From positions 310,001 through 374,000 of the forward strand of contig CAKUZL010000001.1 of NCBI GenBank assembly GCA_934718085.1: DNA of 64,000 bases. The letters are read 5' to 3'. Both the position numbers and the translations under genes were made by a program. Below are positions 42,530 through 50,346 of this stretch, piece by piece. This DNA comes from an uncultured Candidatus Melainabacteria bacterium (GTDB lineage Bacteria; Cyanobacteriota; Vampirovibrionia; Gastranaerophilales; Gastranaerophilaceae). The notes beneath the pieces are model-generated. The model was not told the origin of the DNA, did no database searches, and saw nothing but the letters and a program-made list of their open reading frames with translations. Position 1 is the first letter of the stretch; each line of letters begins with the position of its first letter.

Positions 42530-43530
42530 GCAAAAAAGTTTTGATTTCGGGGTATTACGGGTTTGACAATTTCGGCGACGAGGCGGTTTTGACCGTTTTA
42601 ACGAAATTTTTAAAGGATTTAGGACTTTCCGAAATAACCGTTTTTTCGTCCAATCCTTCGAAAACCGCGGAGAATTGTGGCGTGAAAAGTGCGTACACAT
42701 TCGATTACCCGAATGTTGTGAAAACGGTTTGGAAAAACGACGTGCTGATTTCGGGCGGAGGCAGTCTGCTTCAAGACGTTACCAGTGTAAAAAGCGTTTT
42801 GTACTATCTTTTTGTAATTTTTACGGCTTTGATTTTTCGAAAGGACGTAGTCGTGTTCGCACAGGGTATCGGTCCGTTAAATAATCCTTTTGCGCGGTTT
42901 TTGACGTTTTTTGCTCTGAAAAAATGTAAACTTGTTTCGGTTCGTGACTTCAAAAGTTTAGAAGCCTTGAAATCCCAAGGTATTTCGGCTGAAAAAGTTG
43001 TCGATCCCGTGTGGAATTTGAGTTTTGACGGAACCAAAATTCCGGGATCCGTCGGAGTTCAGCTTCGAAAATTTAAAAATCTCCCTGCCGATTTTTTACA
43101 CGTTCTTGCAATTTCCGTCGCCGAAAATTATAAACATAAAACAATTAAAATCTTTCAGCTTCAAAATTCCGAAGATGAAGAAATTTGCGAAAATTTCCGT
43201 GAATTATTGTCTAAAAACGGCGTAAATGCTGAAATTGTGCCGTACCGGGACGTAAATTCCGCCGCAAATGATTTAGCCTCGGTCGAAACGCTTATTGCGA
43301 TGCGCTTTCACGCTTGTTTGGTCGGTGTGAACGCAAACGTGAAAGTTTTACCGATTGTTTACGACAAAAAAGTTAAAAAACTTGCCGACGAGTGCGGTTT
43401 AAAATTCAGAATTTATCCCAATTCCAAAAATATTCGGTCAACCGTTTCCGATTTTGTAAAATCCGATTTTTCGGGCGAAAAACAGGTTTTCGATTTTTCT
43501 CCGTATGAAGAATTTTTCAATAGTAAATAG
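42526..43530 (+). CDS. csaB: Polysaccharide pyruvyl transferase, CsaB-like
   Basis: 334 residues from a TTG start that overlaps the stop of the PfkB gene (TTGA). It begins KKVLISGYYGFDNFGDEAVL, followed by ISGGGSLLQDVTS and FAQGIGPL, then MRFHACLVGVNANV, all typical of CsaB, which adds ketal-linked pyruvate to a secondary cell-wall or surface polysaccharide. Pyruvylated sugars anchor S-layer-type proteins through SLH domains in Cyanobacteria and Firmicutes. It ends in a bidirectional terminator facing rpsG. Confidence 0.85.
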   Translation: MSKKVLISGYYGFDNFGDEAVLTVLTKFLKDLGLSEITVFSSNPSKTAENCGVKSAYTFDYPNVVKTVWKNDVLISGGGSLLQDVTSVKSVLYYLFVIFTALIFRKDVVVFAQGIGPLNNPFARFLTFFALKKCKLVSVRDFKSLEALKSQGISAEKVVDPVWNLSFDGTKIPGSVGVQLRKFKNLPADFLHVLAISVAENYKHKTIKIFQLQNSEDEEICENFRELLSKNGVNAEIVPYRDVNSAANDLASVETLIAMRFHACLVGVNANVKVLPIVYDKKVKKLADECGLKFRIYPNSKNIRSTVSDFVKSDFSGEKQVFDFSPYEEFFNSK

Positions 43531-43628
43531 TTTAATTTTTTTAGTCGAAGTCAGGGATTTTGTTTGAATATTTGGATTTGATATGGTCTACGGTTTTGTC
43601 GGCAGTATGATAATTGATATTTTTTATC

Positions 43629-43658
43629 AAAAAAAGGAACCTCTCGGTTCCTTTTTTT
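43629..43658. terminator. Bidirectional terminator between csaB and rpsG
   Basis: AAAAAAAGGAACC (43629-43641) pairs with GGTTCCTTTTTTT (43646-43658) around TCTC. It serves both convergent transcripts, so rpsG is the last gene on its side. Confidence 0.9.
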
Positions 43659-43683
43659 CTCGCGTTTATTTTATTATATAAAA

Positions 43684-44154
43684 TTAGTATCTGTAATGAG
43701 CGAAAGCTTTGTTTGCTTCAGCCATTTTGTGTGCTTCGTCTTTCTTTTTGCAAGCCGCACCTACGCCGTTTGCCGCATCGGTCAATTCTGCGCAAAGTTT
43801 TTCGACCATTGATTTTCCGGAGCGTTTTTTAGCTGCGTCAATCAACCACGACGAACCCAAAGCCATACCTCTGTCGGGTTTTACGTCGAGAGGAACTTGG
43901 TAAGTCGAACCGCCGATTCTTCTTGCTTTAACTTCCAGCAAAGGAGTAGCGTTGGTAAGAGCTTTTTTGAAGACTTCCATAGCATCTTCTTTTGTTTTTT
44001 CGTGAATTCTGTCCAACGTGGTATAGAAAATTCTTTCCGCGAGGGATTTTTTACCTCTTCTCATAAGGCGGTTGATGAATTTCGAGATATCAACGCTGTT
44101 GTATACCGGATCCGGAGCCGGAGTTCTTCTTTCGGGTTTACTTCTTCTTGACAT
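43684..44154 (-). CDS. rpsG: 30S ribosomal protein S7
   Basis: 156 residues, full length, with SKFINRLMRRGKKSLAERI and the C-terminal HKMAEANKAFAHYRY typical of S7. It binds the 3' major domain of 16S rRNA. It lies 14 bases after rpsL and ends at a terminator, so fusA and tuf, usually next in the str operon, do not follow here. In many bacteria S7 is the autoregulator of this operon. Confidence 0.97.
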   Translation of the reverse strand: MSRRSKPERRTPAPDPVYNSVDISKFINRLMRRGKKSLAERIFYTTLDRIHEKTKEDAMEVFKKALTNATPLLEVKARRIGGSTYQVPLDVKPDRGMALGSSWLIDAAKKRSGKSMVEKLCAELTDAANGVGAACKKKDEAHKMAEANKAFAHYRY

Positions 44155-44168
44155 TATTACCTCACTTA

Positions 44169-44549
44169 TTATTTCTTAGCTTTTGCTTTTTTCGCACCGT
44201 ACTTGGAACGACTTTGAGCTCTGTTTGCGACACCCGCAGTATCCAAAGTACCTCTGATGATGTGGTATCTTACCCCCGGAAGGTCCTTGACCCTGCCGCC
44301 TCTGATGAGAACAACGCTGTGTTCTTGGAGGTTGTGTCCGATACCGGGGATGTATGAAGTAACTTCAAACCCGTTTGTCAATCTTACACGAGCGACCTTT
44401 CTCAATGCCGAGTTAGGTTTTTTCGGTGTAGTTGTATAAACTCTTGTGCAAACTCCGCGTTTTTGGGGGCAATTTGCCAGAGCCGGTGATTTAGTTTTAT
44501 AAGTTGATTTTTTACGTTCTTTACGTACCAATTGTGCAATAGTAGGCAT
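44169..44549 (-). CDS. rpsL: 30S ribosomal protein S12
   Basis: 126 residues from the ATG at 44549, which has AAGGAG just upstream; the frame is open for another 33 bases without a site. It has the universal TTTPKKPNSALRKVARVRLT and RGGRVKDLPGVRYH blocks, with the Lys residues whose change gives streptomycin resistance in their wild-type state. First gene of a rpsL-rpsG pair with its own promoter. Confidence 0.97.
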   Translation of the reverse strand: MPTIAQLVRKERKKSTYKTKSPALANCPQKRGVCTRVYTTTPKKPNSALRKVARVRLTNGFEVTSYIPGIGHNLQEHSVVLIRGGRVKDLPGVRYHIIRGTLDTAGVANRAQSRSKYGAKKAKAKK

Positions 44550-44572
44550 GTTTTCTCCTTTTAGGGTCAATT

Positions 44573-44649
44573 GCCGAATCAAGCAACTCGCGGTTGATTT
44601 CGGCTTTACCCGCCTTTATATCCTAAGACAAATTTTGCATGACAAAATT
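44573..44649 (-). promoter_or_regulatory. Structured leader of rpsL-rpsG
   Basis: On the minus strand the roughly 110-base leader can form two hairpins: AATTTTG/CAAAATT around TCATG (44631-44649), and a ten-pair stem, GCCGAAATCAA with TTGATTCGGC (44573-44604, one bulge), ending about ten bases before the ribosome site. It is a candidate site for ribosomal-protein feedback. Confidence 0.5.
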
Positions 44650-44663
44650 CATCGTATATATCT

Positions 44664-44692
44664 ATTAAACTTTAAGCAAACTTACTTGTCAA
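44664..44692 (-). promoter_or_regulatory. Promoter of rpsL-rpsG
   Basis: On the minus strand consensus TTGACA (44687-44692) is 17 bases from TTTAAT (44664-44669). Confidence 0.8.
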
Positions 44693-44744
44693 CACTTGCG
44701 GCGCTTTATTCCGGATTGTTTTTAAAATTTCTTAACGAAAAATT

Positions 44745-45080
44745 TTATTTGTTTAAAGCTCTTTTCAGCGCGACCTCGAGAGTTTTGATTTTGTTCTCGA
44801 GAGCTTCTATTCTGTCGTTTTTTGCCTCCGTTGCGACCGAATTCTTTTCGTATTCGTTTTTGTAAGAATTCAGTGCGGAATTCTTTACTGTTTCTCGGAC
44901 GGACGAAAGGCAATATTCCGTCAATACGCCGACAGCGTACGATATCAGCGCGATTATCGGAATTTGCATGCAAATAAATTTTGTTTGCAGCGAGCTTTCG
45001 GGCAGGAAGTTTGCGTATAAAAACAGGCAAAGTCCCGCATTTATTATTATTGTTGCCGTAACGGCGAAAATTTTGTTCAT
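44745..45080 (-). CDS. Small membrane protein with coiled-coil tail
   Basis: 111 residues: two membrane helices (about 5-24 and 35-56) and a cytosolic coiled coil (about 75-108, with EALENKIKTLEVALKRAL). The layout resembles LapA/YciS proteins. Its start overlaps the rluD stop by four bases, so it ends the lspA-rluD operon. The function is not known. Confidence 0.75.
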   Translation of the reverse strand: MNKIFAVTATIIINAGLCLFLYANFLPESSLQTKFICMQIPIIALISYAVGVLTEYCLSSVRETVKNSALNSYKNEYEKNSVATEAKNDRIEALENKIKTLEVALKRALNK

Positions 45081-45991
45081 TTTAAGACCCTCGAAAAGTT
45101 TAATGTTTTTATGATATCATCATCCGGCGGAATTTCAAGTTCGACGGGTTCGGTTTTCCCGAACGGCAAAAATTCCAGCCTGTATGCCTGCAAAACCTGC
45201 TCGGTGGTTTTAACCTTTATTTTTAGTCCTCCGTATAAAGAGTCGTTGATTATCGGATGCCCGATATATGCCGAATGAACTCTTATTTGGTGCGTTCGCC
45301 CGGTTTCGAGACGAAAATTTACGTATGCCGAATTTTTAAACCTTTCGATGACCTTCATGTGCGTTACGGAAGGCTTTCCGTCCTTATCAACGCAAAATTT
45401 CGCGGGTTTTTTTTTGTTTCGTGCAATCGGAGCATCTATCGTAATTTCGTCTTCATTCGGATTTCCCGTCACTACCGCGCGATAAATCCGTATTGCGGTT
45501 TTTGTTTTTATCTGATTTGTCAAATACTCGTGTGCGGCGTTGGTTTTGGCAATCATCAACAATCCCGAAGTGTTTTTGTCGAGGCGATGCAAAATCCCGG
45601 GGCGCATATATCCGTTTATATCCGAAAGCCCGTTTCTGCCGTACTTTTCGAGAAGCGCGTTCACCAAAGTTCCCGTAAATTCTTTCGTCGTCGGATGAGT
45701 GAGCATGTTTTTCGGCTTGTTCACGACGAGCATGGTTTCGTCTTCGTAAACAATTTCTATGTCAATATTTTCGGGTAAAATTTCGGGTTCGTCGTTTTCT
45801 TCGAGCAAAATTTCGACGACATCGCCTTTTGCCACACAAGATGAAGCTTTCGCCGTTTTTCCGTTAATTGTCACGACTCCGCCGTTCAAAAAATTTTTTA
45901 TCCCCGAGCGTGTTATTTTTTCGATGTTTTGCGCCAAAAAAACGTCGGCTCGCGTTTTTGTATCTTCTTCGCACACAAAAACTTTTTTCAT
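45077..45991 (-). CDS. rluD: RluD-type 23S rRNA pseudouridine synthase
   Basis: 304 residues. An N-terminal S4 RNA-binding domain (SGIKNFLNGGVVTINGKTAK) precedes the catalytic domain with HRLDKNTSGLLMIAK, which contains the catalytic Asp, and RTHQIRVHSAYIGHPIINDSLYGG trimmed here to RTHQIRVHSAYIGHPIIND. RluA-family members modify uridines in 23S rRNA or tRNA; assignment to RluD itself rests on the S4 domain and synteny behind lspA, which is widespread. It overlaps lspA by four bases. Confidence 0.9.
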   Translation of the reverse strand: MKKVFVCEEDTKTRADVFLAQNIEKITRSGIKNFLNGGVVTINGKTAKASSCVAKGDVVEILLEENDEPEILPENIDIEIVYEDETMLVVNKPKNMLTHPTTKEFTGTLVNALLEKYGRNGLSDINGYMRPGILHRLDKNTSGLLMIAKTNAAHEYLTNQIKTKTAIRIYRAVVTGNPNEDEITIDAPIARNKKKPAKFCVDKDGKPSVTHMKVIERFKNSAYVNFRLETGRTHQIRVHSAYIGHPIINDSLYGGLKIKVKTTEQVLQAYRLEFLPFGKTEPVELEIPPDDDIIKTLNFSRVLK

Positions 45992-46479
45992 TTGTCGAGC
46001 CTTTTTTCGGATTTGTTAAAAAGCGTTGCGGCGCAAAGTATTCCCGCTCCGGTTGTAATTGCGATATCGTAAAAATTGAATACGGGAAAATTTACAAAAG
46101 TTAATTTTATGTAATCGAAAACGTACCCGTTAATCAGTCGTTCTGCCGCATTTCCGCACATTCCGGCGCAAAACAGCACGGCTCCCGTTTTAAAAAATGT
46201 TGAAAATTTTTCCTTTGCCGTGAAAGCTCCGTATACAAAAAACGAACACGTCAATAATGCGAAAAGTCCCAACAAAAAAGCTTTTCCTCCGAATAACCCG
46301 AATGCGGCACCCGTATTATGTGCAAACGCCGCGGATATTCCGACTTTGGCAAGCATTCCCGCGTGGTTCGGGGCAAAAGCAAGCCAAAACTTTTGAATTT
46401 CCGTGATTACTGTGCAAACGACCGGCAGAAGCAGCAAAAACAAAATTCCCTGTTTGAATCGGATTTTATTTTGACGCAT
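45988..46479 (-). CDS. lspA: Prolipoprotein signal peptidase (LspA), divergent
   Basis: 163 residues from the ATG at 46479, which has GGAG six bases upstream; an in-frame ATG at 46500 is possible. Four membrane helices and HNTGAAFGLFGG (54-65) match LspA. The third conserved region reads GNAAERLINGYVFDYI, where the family has GNxxDR, so the first catalytic Asp is Glu (E113). The second, FNFYDIAI (D138), is kept. The N-terminal DQxxK block is also altered (TEIQK). The enzyme removes lipoprotein signal peptides in the inner membrane. The position before rluD supports the identity. Confidence 0.85.
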   Translation of the reverse strand: MRQNKIRFKQGILFLLLLPVVCTVITEIQKFWLAFAPNHAGMLAKVGISAAFAHNTGAAFGLFGGKAFLLGLFALLTCSFFVYGAFTAKEKFSTFFKTGAVLFCAGMCGNAAERLINGYVFDYIKLTFVNFPVFNFYDIAITTGAGILCAATLFNKSEKRLDK

Positions 46480-47362
46480 TAACCGCTCCGTTTTGAACAT
46501 TGACCCTTCTCATCACACATTCGCTTCCCGTAAGCTTGAGATTTACTTTGCCTTCCGAGACCACTGCGTCCGTCAGTCCGACGGTTGCCGTGACATACTG
46601 ATTTCTTCCGCTTGTTGTCGCCGTAAGAACTCTTTCCAAAGTCCCTTCGTCCTTTATCGATCTGAAAACGGGGTCATCGGTCTTCATCGGGTACAAATAA
46701 TCGCCTGCTGCAAGCGAACCGAGTGCAAACATATTTTTCGGAACGTTTACCTTCAATGTTGCGGTATAAGTTTTTCCTGCTCTGATGTCCGAAGGTGCGG
46801 TCAAAAACATGTCGACGTTTTTGGCGGAACCGTAAGCCACGAAGGCATATTCGTCCATCGTTACCGCTGACGTGATTTTCCATTTGTTGTCGATTTTTGT
46901 CAAAAAGTAATAAATATTCGCGTATGACGAAAAATCGCCCGTGTCTTGAATTACGTCGTCGGCGAGCTTTGTTTGTGCCTTAAAAGTTTCGGCGGTCAGC
47001 ACGGTTGCGTAATTTCCGTTGACGGACACAAGTTTCACTTCCGTTTTGCATTTCGCTTTATCGTACGAATTTACGGAGTCCTTCATTGCGCCGAAAAACG
47101 TGTCGTAATCGAATCCGTCGTTATTTATAAAGCTTTTGTCGAAAAATGTTTGAATCTTTTCGACATCGCCTTTTTCGGAGTATTTATCGATTTTTTCGAA
47201 AATATTTCTGATTTTTGTTTCCGGATTTCCGTCGAAAATTTTTCCGAAACCTATCGACGCGATATGTTCTTCGAGTTCTTCGTCCGACAGGCAAAAACCT
47301 TGCGAATTTGTCAGTAAAAGTGCCGTTAACGCAAGAATTGTCGCCGTTTTAAATTTTTTCAT
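46466..47362 (-). CDS. Secreted protein of unknown function
   Basis: 298 residues with a signal peptide (MKKFKTATILALTALLLTNS, cleavage near residue 24). The mature N-terminal half (about 45-175) has an alternation of helices and strands like an NTF2/DUF-type fold: IFEKIDKYSEKGDVEKIQTFF, then paired strands ending in KWKITSAVTMDEYAF. The second half is beta-rich. I cannot name the family. It overlaps the gene before it by 14 bases and lspA by 14, so it is part of the same operon and is presumably periplasmic. Confidence 0.7.
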   Translation of the reverse strand: MKKFKTATILALTALLLTNSQGFCLSDEELEEHIASIGFGKIFDGNPETKIRNIFEKIDKYSEKGDVEKIQTFFDKSFINNDGFDYDTFFGAMKDSVNSYDKAKCKTEVKLVSVNGNYATVLTAETFKAQTKLADDVIQDTGDFSSYANIYYFLTKIDNKWKITSAVTMDEYAFVAYGSAKNVDMFLTAPSDIRAGKTYTATLKVNVPKNMFALGSLAAGDYLYPMKTDDPVFRSIKDEGTLERVLTATTSGRNQYVTATVGLTDAVVSEGKVNLKLTGSECVMRRVNVQNGAVNASK

Positions 47363-47663
47363 TTTTTACCTCGTTTTTTTTCGAAAAAACAAATATCATG
47401 ACAAGTTCCGCCAAGACCAAAACAAAGTTCAAAAAGTACAACCAAAAGACAAAATCAAGGTTGTGTAAAACTTTGTGAACCATGCCGCAAAGATAACCGA
47501 GCAAAATCAATGAATAAAAACGTTTGCTTTTGCCGTTAACTTCCCGAGTTTTCATCGTTTTAACCAAAGAAAAAGGCCAGCTTGCGCCGAAACAAACAAG
47601 CATGCCCGCTTCGAAAAAACTCATTGAATGAAGAGAAAAACTTTGTAAAATAATACTTTCCAT
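47349..47663 (-). CDS. Small three-helix membrane protein, PQ-loop-like
   Basis: 104 residues with about three membrane helices. FGASWPFSLVKTMKTREVNGKS has the Pro-containing helix end and basic loop seen in SemiSWEET/PQ-loop proteins and in a common gut-bacterial family with SWPxSxxKS and GKSxxF motifs. SemiSWEETs transport sugars as dimers, but here transport is only a guess. AAAGGA lies before the ATG, and TGA plus TAAAAT at 47714-47722 gives an extended -10. First gene of the operon running to 44745. Confidence 0.65.
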   Translation of the reverse strand: MESIILQSFSLHSMSFFEAGMLVCFGASWPFSLVKTMKTREVNGKSKRFYSLILLGYLCGMVHKVLHNLDFVFWLYFLNFVLVLAELVMIFVFSKKNEVKNEKI

Positions 47664-47713
47664 ACTTCGCCTTCTTTCCTTTTTCGGTATTTTTTTTGAC
47701 CGAACTCAACTTC

Positions 47714-47722
47714 ATTTTATCA
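47714..47722 (-). promoter_or_regulatory. Extended -10 promoter of the 47663 operon
   Basis: On the minus strand TGA precedes TAAAAT (47714-47719). No good -35 is evident. Confidence 0.45.
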
Positions 47723-47783
47723 CAAATTTTTTTGTTATATCATTATTTCACAACATAGTAAAATACGAAAAAAGGACGAAAAA

Positions 47784-48539
47784 ATGCTGTTGACATGCGA
47801 CATCGGAAATACCAACATAACCTGCGGGATTTGGGACGGCGAAGTTTTAACGAAAAAATTTGCCGCACCTTCGAATATTTCCCGAAAAGACGAGATGAAA
47901 GAAATTTTTAAGTCGGAACTTTCGGATTTTTCGGTCGGCGAAACGGCGGTTGCGAGTGTTGTTCCCGAAATGACGCCGATTTTTGTCGAGTTTATAAAAG
48001 GTTTTACGGGCGTTTCTCCTTTTGTCGTAACTCCCGACGTCAAAACCGGGCTTAATACAAGGTTTCCCGCCGATTCCGAAATCGGGGCGGACAGGCTTTG
48101 CAATGCCGCCGCGACCGTTAATTTATACGGATTTCCCGTTTTGATTGCCGACTTCGGAACGGCGACGACTTTCGACATTATCGACATCGAAAAAGAATTT
48201 ATCGGAGGCATAATCGCGCCCGGCGTAAAGCTTCAGGCTGATTCTCTCTACAATTACGCCGCACAACTTCCGAAAATCGATCTCTCTCTTCCCCGAGCTT
48301 TTATCGGCAGAAACACTGTTGACGAAATGCTTTCGGGTATCGTGAACGGTCATGCCGCTATGGTTGAAAAAATGTTCGAAAATTGTAAAAACGAATTGGG
48401 CTACGACCTGATTACCGTTGCGACAGGCGGATATTCGACCCTTATTTACGAAGCTTTGGAAAAAAAGCCCGATTTTTGCGTTCCCGATTTGACACTCTCC
48501 GGCTTAAAAGAACTTTACAAACTTAACGTAAAATGTTAA
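47784..48539 (+). CDS. coaX: Type III pantothenate kinase
   Basis: 251 residues of the ASKHA fold. MLLTCDIGNTNITCGIWDG is the phosphate-binding N-terminus, GADRLCNAAA and ADFGTATTFDII are the pantothenate and ATP blocks, and GGIIAPGVKLQADSL follows. It makes 4'-phosphopantothenate, the first step to coenzyme A, and is not inhibited by CoA in characterised members. AAAGGAC precedes the ATG. It is divergent from the lspA operon and about 25-40 bases before the thioredoxin gene. Confidence 0.95.
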   Translation: MLLTCDIGNTNITCGIWDGEVLTKKFAAPSNISRKDEMKEIFKSELSDFSVGETAVASVVPEMTPIFVEFIKGFTGVSPFVVTPDVKTGLNTRFPADSEIGADRLCNAAATVNLYGFPVLIADFGTATTFDIIDIEKEFIGGIIAPGVKLQADSLYNYAAQLPKIDLSLPRAFIGRNTVDEMLSGIVNGHAAMVEKMFENCKNELGYDLITVATGGYSTLIYEALEKKPDFCVPDLTLSGLKELYKLNVKC

Positions 48540-48578
48540 TATAAATCTCGTGAATTTTAGTCAATGAATGAGGTTTTT

Positions 48579-49091
48579 ATGGAAGAGACCAAAAAAGAAT
48601 GCTGCTGCAAAAAACATCTGAAATGTATAGTTTTGGGATTAATTCTTATTTTTTCGATTACTTCGACCGTTATGTCCTGCGTCGTGAACTATAAAATCGA
48701 CAAAATGTCTTCGCCGACAATCGGAAAACAAAAAGAAAAACCTTCTATTACCAGAAAATATGCAAAAAAACACCGTTATTCCGAAGCAAAGGCAACCGGA
48801 AAGCCCATGCTCGTACTCTTTTACGCGGATTGGTGCGGGTATTGCCAAAATTTCGCTCCGAAATTCGATGCTTTGATAAAACAAAAAGATATCAAGAAAA
48901 ATTTTGCTCCGGCGTATGTTAACGCGGAATTCAGAAAAAATGCGGATCTGGTCAAAGAATACGGTGTGGAAGGTTTTCCGACTTTGTTTGTCGTAAACGG
49001 CGACAAAAAAGTTAAAATCGACAATTCCGTTATGTTCGATGAGTCGAAAGATGCTTTGAAAAACGCGATAAACGACGCTTTGAAACAATAA
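48579..49091 (+). CDS. Membrane-anchored thioredoxin-like protein
   Basis: 170 residues from the ATG at 48579, which has GAGG just before it; an ATG at 48564 is in frame. A short cytosolic tail with the unusual cluster ECCCKKHLKC is followed by one membrane helix (about 17-36) and a thioredoxin domain with FYADWCGYCQNFAPKF as the redox site and VEGFPTLFVV with the cis-Pro. It is likely to face the periplasm and exchange disulfides there. It follows coaX and ends at a terminator. Confidence 0.88.
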   Translation: MEETKKECCCKKHLKCIVLGLILIFSITSTVMSCVVNYKIDKMSSPTIGKQKEKPSITRKYAKKHRYSEAKATGKPMLVLFYADWCGYCQNFAPKFDALIKQKDIKKNFAPAYVNAEFRKNADLVKEYGVEGFPTLFVVNGDKKVKIDNSVMFDESKDALKNAINDALKQ

Positions 49092-49112
49092 TATATTTTT
49101 TCCGTATAAAAT

Positions 49113-49151
49113 AAAAAACGCCCCCGAGAAATGTTCTTGCGGGCGTTTTTT
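49113..49151 (+). terminator. Rho-independent terminator after the thioredoxin gene
   Basis: AAAAAACGCCC at 49113-49123 pairs with GGGCGTTTTTT at 49141-49151. The 190 bases beyond it, up to the GT9 stop, hold nothing I recognise. Confidence 0.8.
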
Positions 49152-49344
49152 GTATGTTTTGTAATAAAATCGACGGTTGATTGGACGGGAACGGGAGAAC
49201 TTTTCTCGTCCGCCCGAAAAGGGTATTTGTGGTGTTGAAATCTCGTTTGTTTCCGTGTTTACGTATGTTTTTTCACTGACCTTTTCACGGATTTTATTTG
49301 TCGTGTCCGTGTATTTTACCCCTGAACCCTTTGATGCTGTTGTA

Positions 49345-50346
49345 TTACAGGTTTTCGTGCGTTGAAAACTTCTCGAGAGCTCCGTCTTTTACGATGATTT
49401 CAAAAACTTTTTCGGGAGTAATCGCGTCCATGCACGGCGAAAATTCTCCGCGTTTTACCTTGCAATACCTTGCTCTGCAAGGGATACAGCCGAGATTATC
49501 CGCTTTTACGGAATAATTTTTTTCTCCGACCAATCCGGTTCTGTAAATTGCCATTGCTCCGTAAAGAGCTATGCAAACAGGTTTTCGGGTTGCCGTAGCA
49601 ATATGAAGCGGTCCCGTGTCCGCGCCGATTACGTATGTTGCCCGCGAAAACATCGCCGCGCTTTGTAAAATGTCGAATTCTCCTGCAATGACGCGCGTTT
49701 TCGGGTGCAAATTCTCAAATTCCGCGAGTCGTTCTTTTTCGTCCGAACTGCCCGAAAATATTACGGGAACGTTATATTCTTCGATAATTTTGAGAGCAAG
49801 TGCTTTGAAATACTCGCTTCGCCATTTTTTGCCTTCCCTGACGGGTCCCGCCATAGGCGCGATAACGACGAAATTTCCGCTCGGCAGTTTAGGGTCGACT
49901 TCTTTGAAAATTTTTTCGGGAATCGTAATTTTCAGTTCGTTCGTGAATTCAAGCTCGGGATATTCGTTTCCGACGGTGTCAAAAAAGTTTTTCACGGCAT
50001 GGATGTCCGGATTTTTTTTGTAATTCAATGTTTTTTCCGCTCCCGTCAAAAACGTTAAAAGTCTTAATTTTGTTGACGGTTGAAGGTTTATGATTAAGTC
50101 GAAATTTTCTTTTCTAAGAGAAAGTCCGGTTTTTATAACATTTTTGTAATCGTTTTTACCGAAAATCATAACTTCGTCCAAATCGGGGCAAAACTCAATC
50201 ATTTTTGCGGGGACCTTCCCGGTCAAAAATTTGATTTCGGTTTCGGGATGCGCTTGTTTTATCGAATTTGCGACTTTGTAAGTGTGCAAAACGTCTCCGA
50301 TTGCGCCGAGCCTTATAATCAGGATTTTTTTCGGAAATTTATTCAT
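49345..50346 (-). CDS. GT9-family heptosyltransferase-like protein
   Basis: 333 residues. KKILIIRLGAIGDVLHTYKV is the N-terminal block of the ADP-heptose:LPS heptosyltransferase family, and YVIGADTGPLHIATATRKPV with ALYGA is the C-terminal nucleotide-sugar block. The end, CRARYCKVKRGEFSPCMDAI, has the Cys pattern common in this family. It would add heptose or a related sugar to a lipid-linked core at the inner face of the membrane. Whether this cell makes true LPS cannot be decided here. It overlaps comEC by eight bases. Confidence 0.88.
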   Translation of the reverse strand: MNKFPKKILIIRLGAIGDVLHTYKVANSIKQAHPETEIKFLTGKVPAKMIEFCPDLDEVMIFGKNDYKNVIKTGLSLRKENFDLIINLQPSTKLRLLTFLTGAEKTLNYKKNPDIHAVKNFFDTVGNEYPELEFTNELKITIPEKIFKEVDPKLPSGNFVVIAPMAGPVREGKKWRSEYFKALALKIIEEYNVPVIFSGSSDEKERLAEFENLHPKTRVIAGEFDILQSAAMFSRATYVIGADTGPLHIATATRKPVCIALYGAMAIYRTGLVGEKNYSVKADNLGCIPCRARYCKVKRGEFSPCMDAITPEKVFEIIVKDGALEKFSTHENL

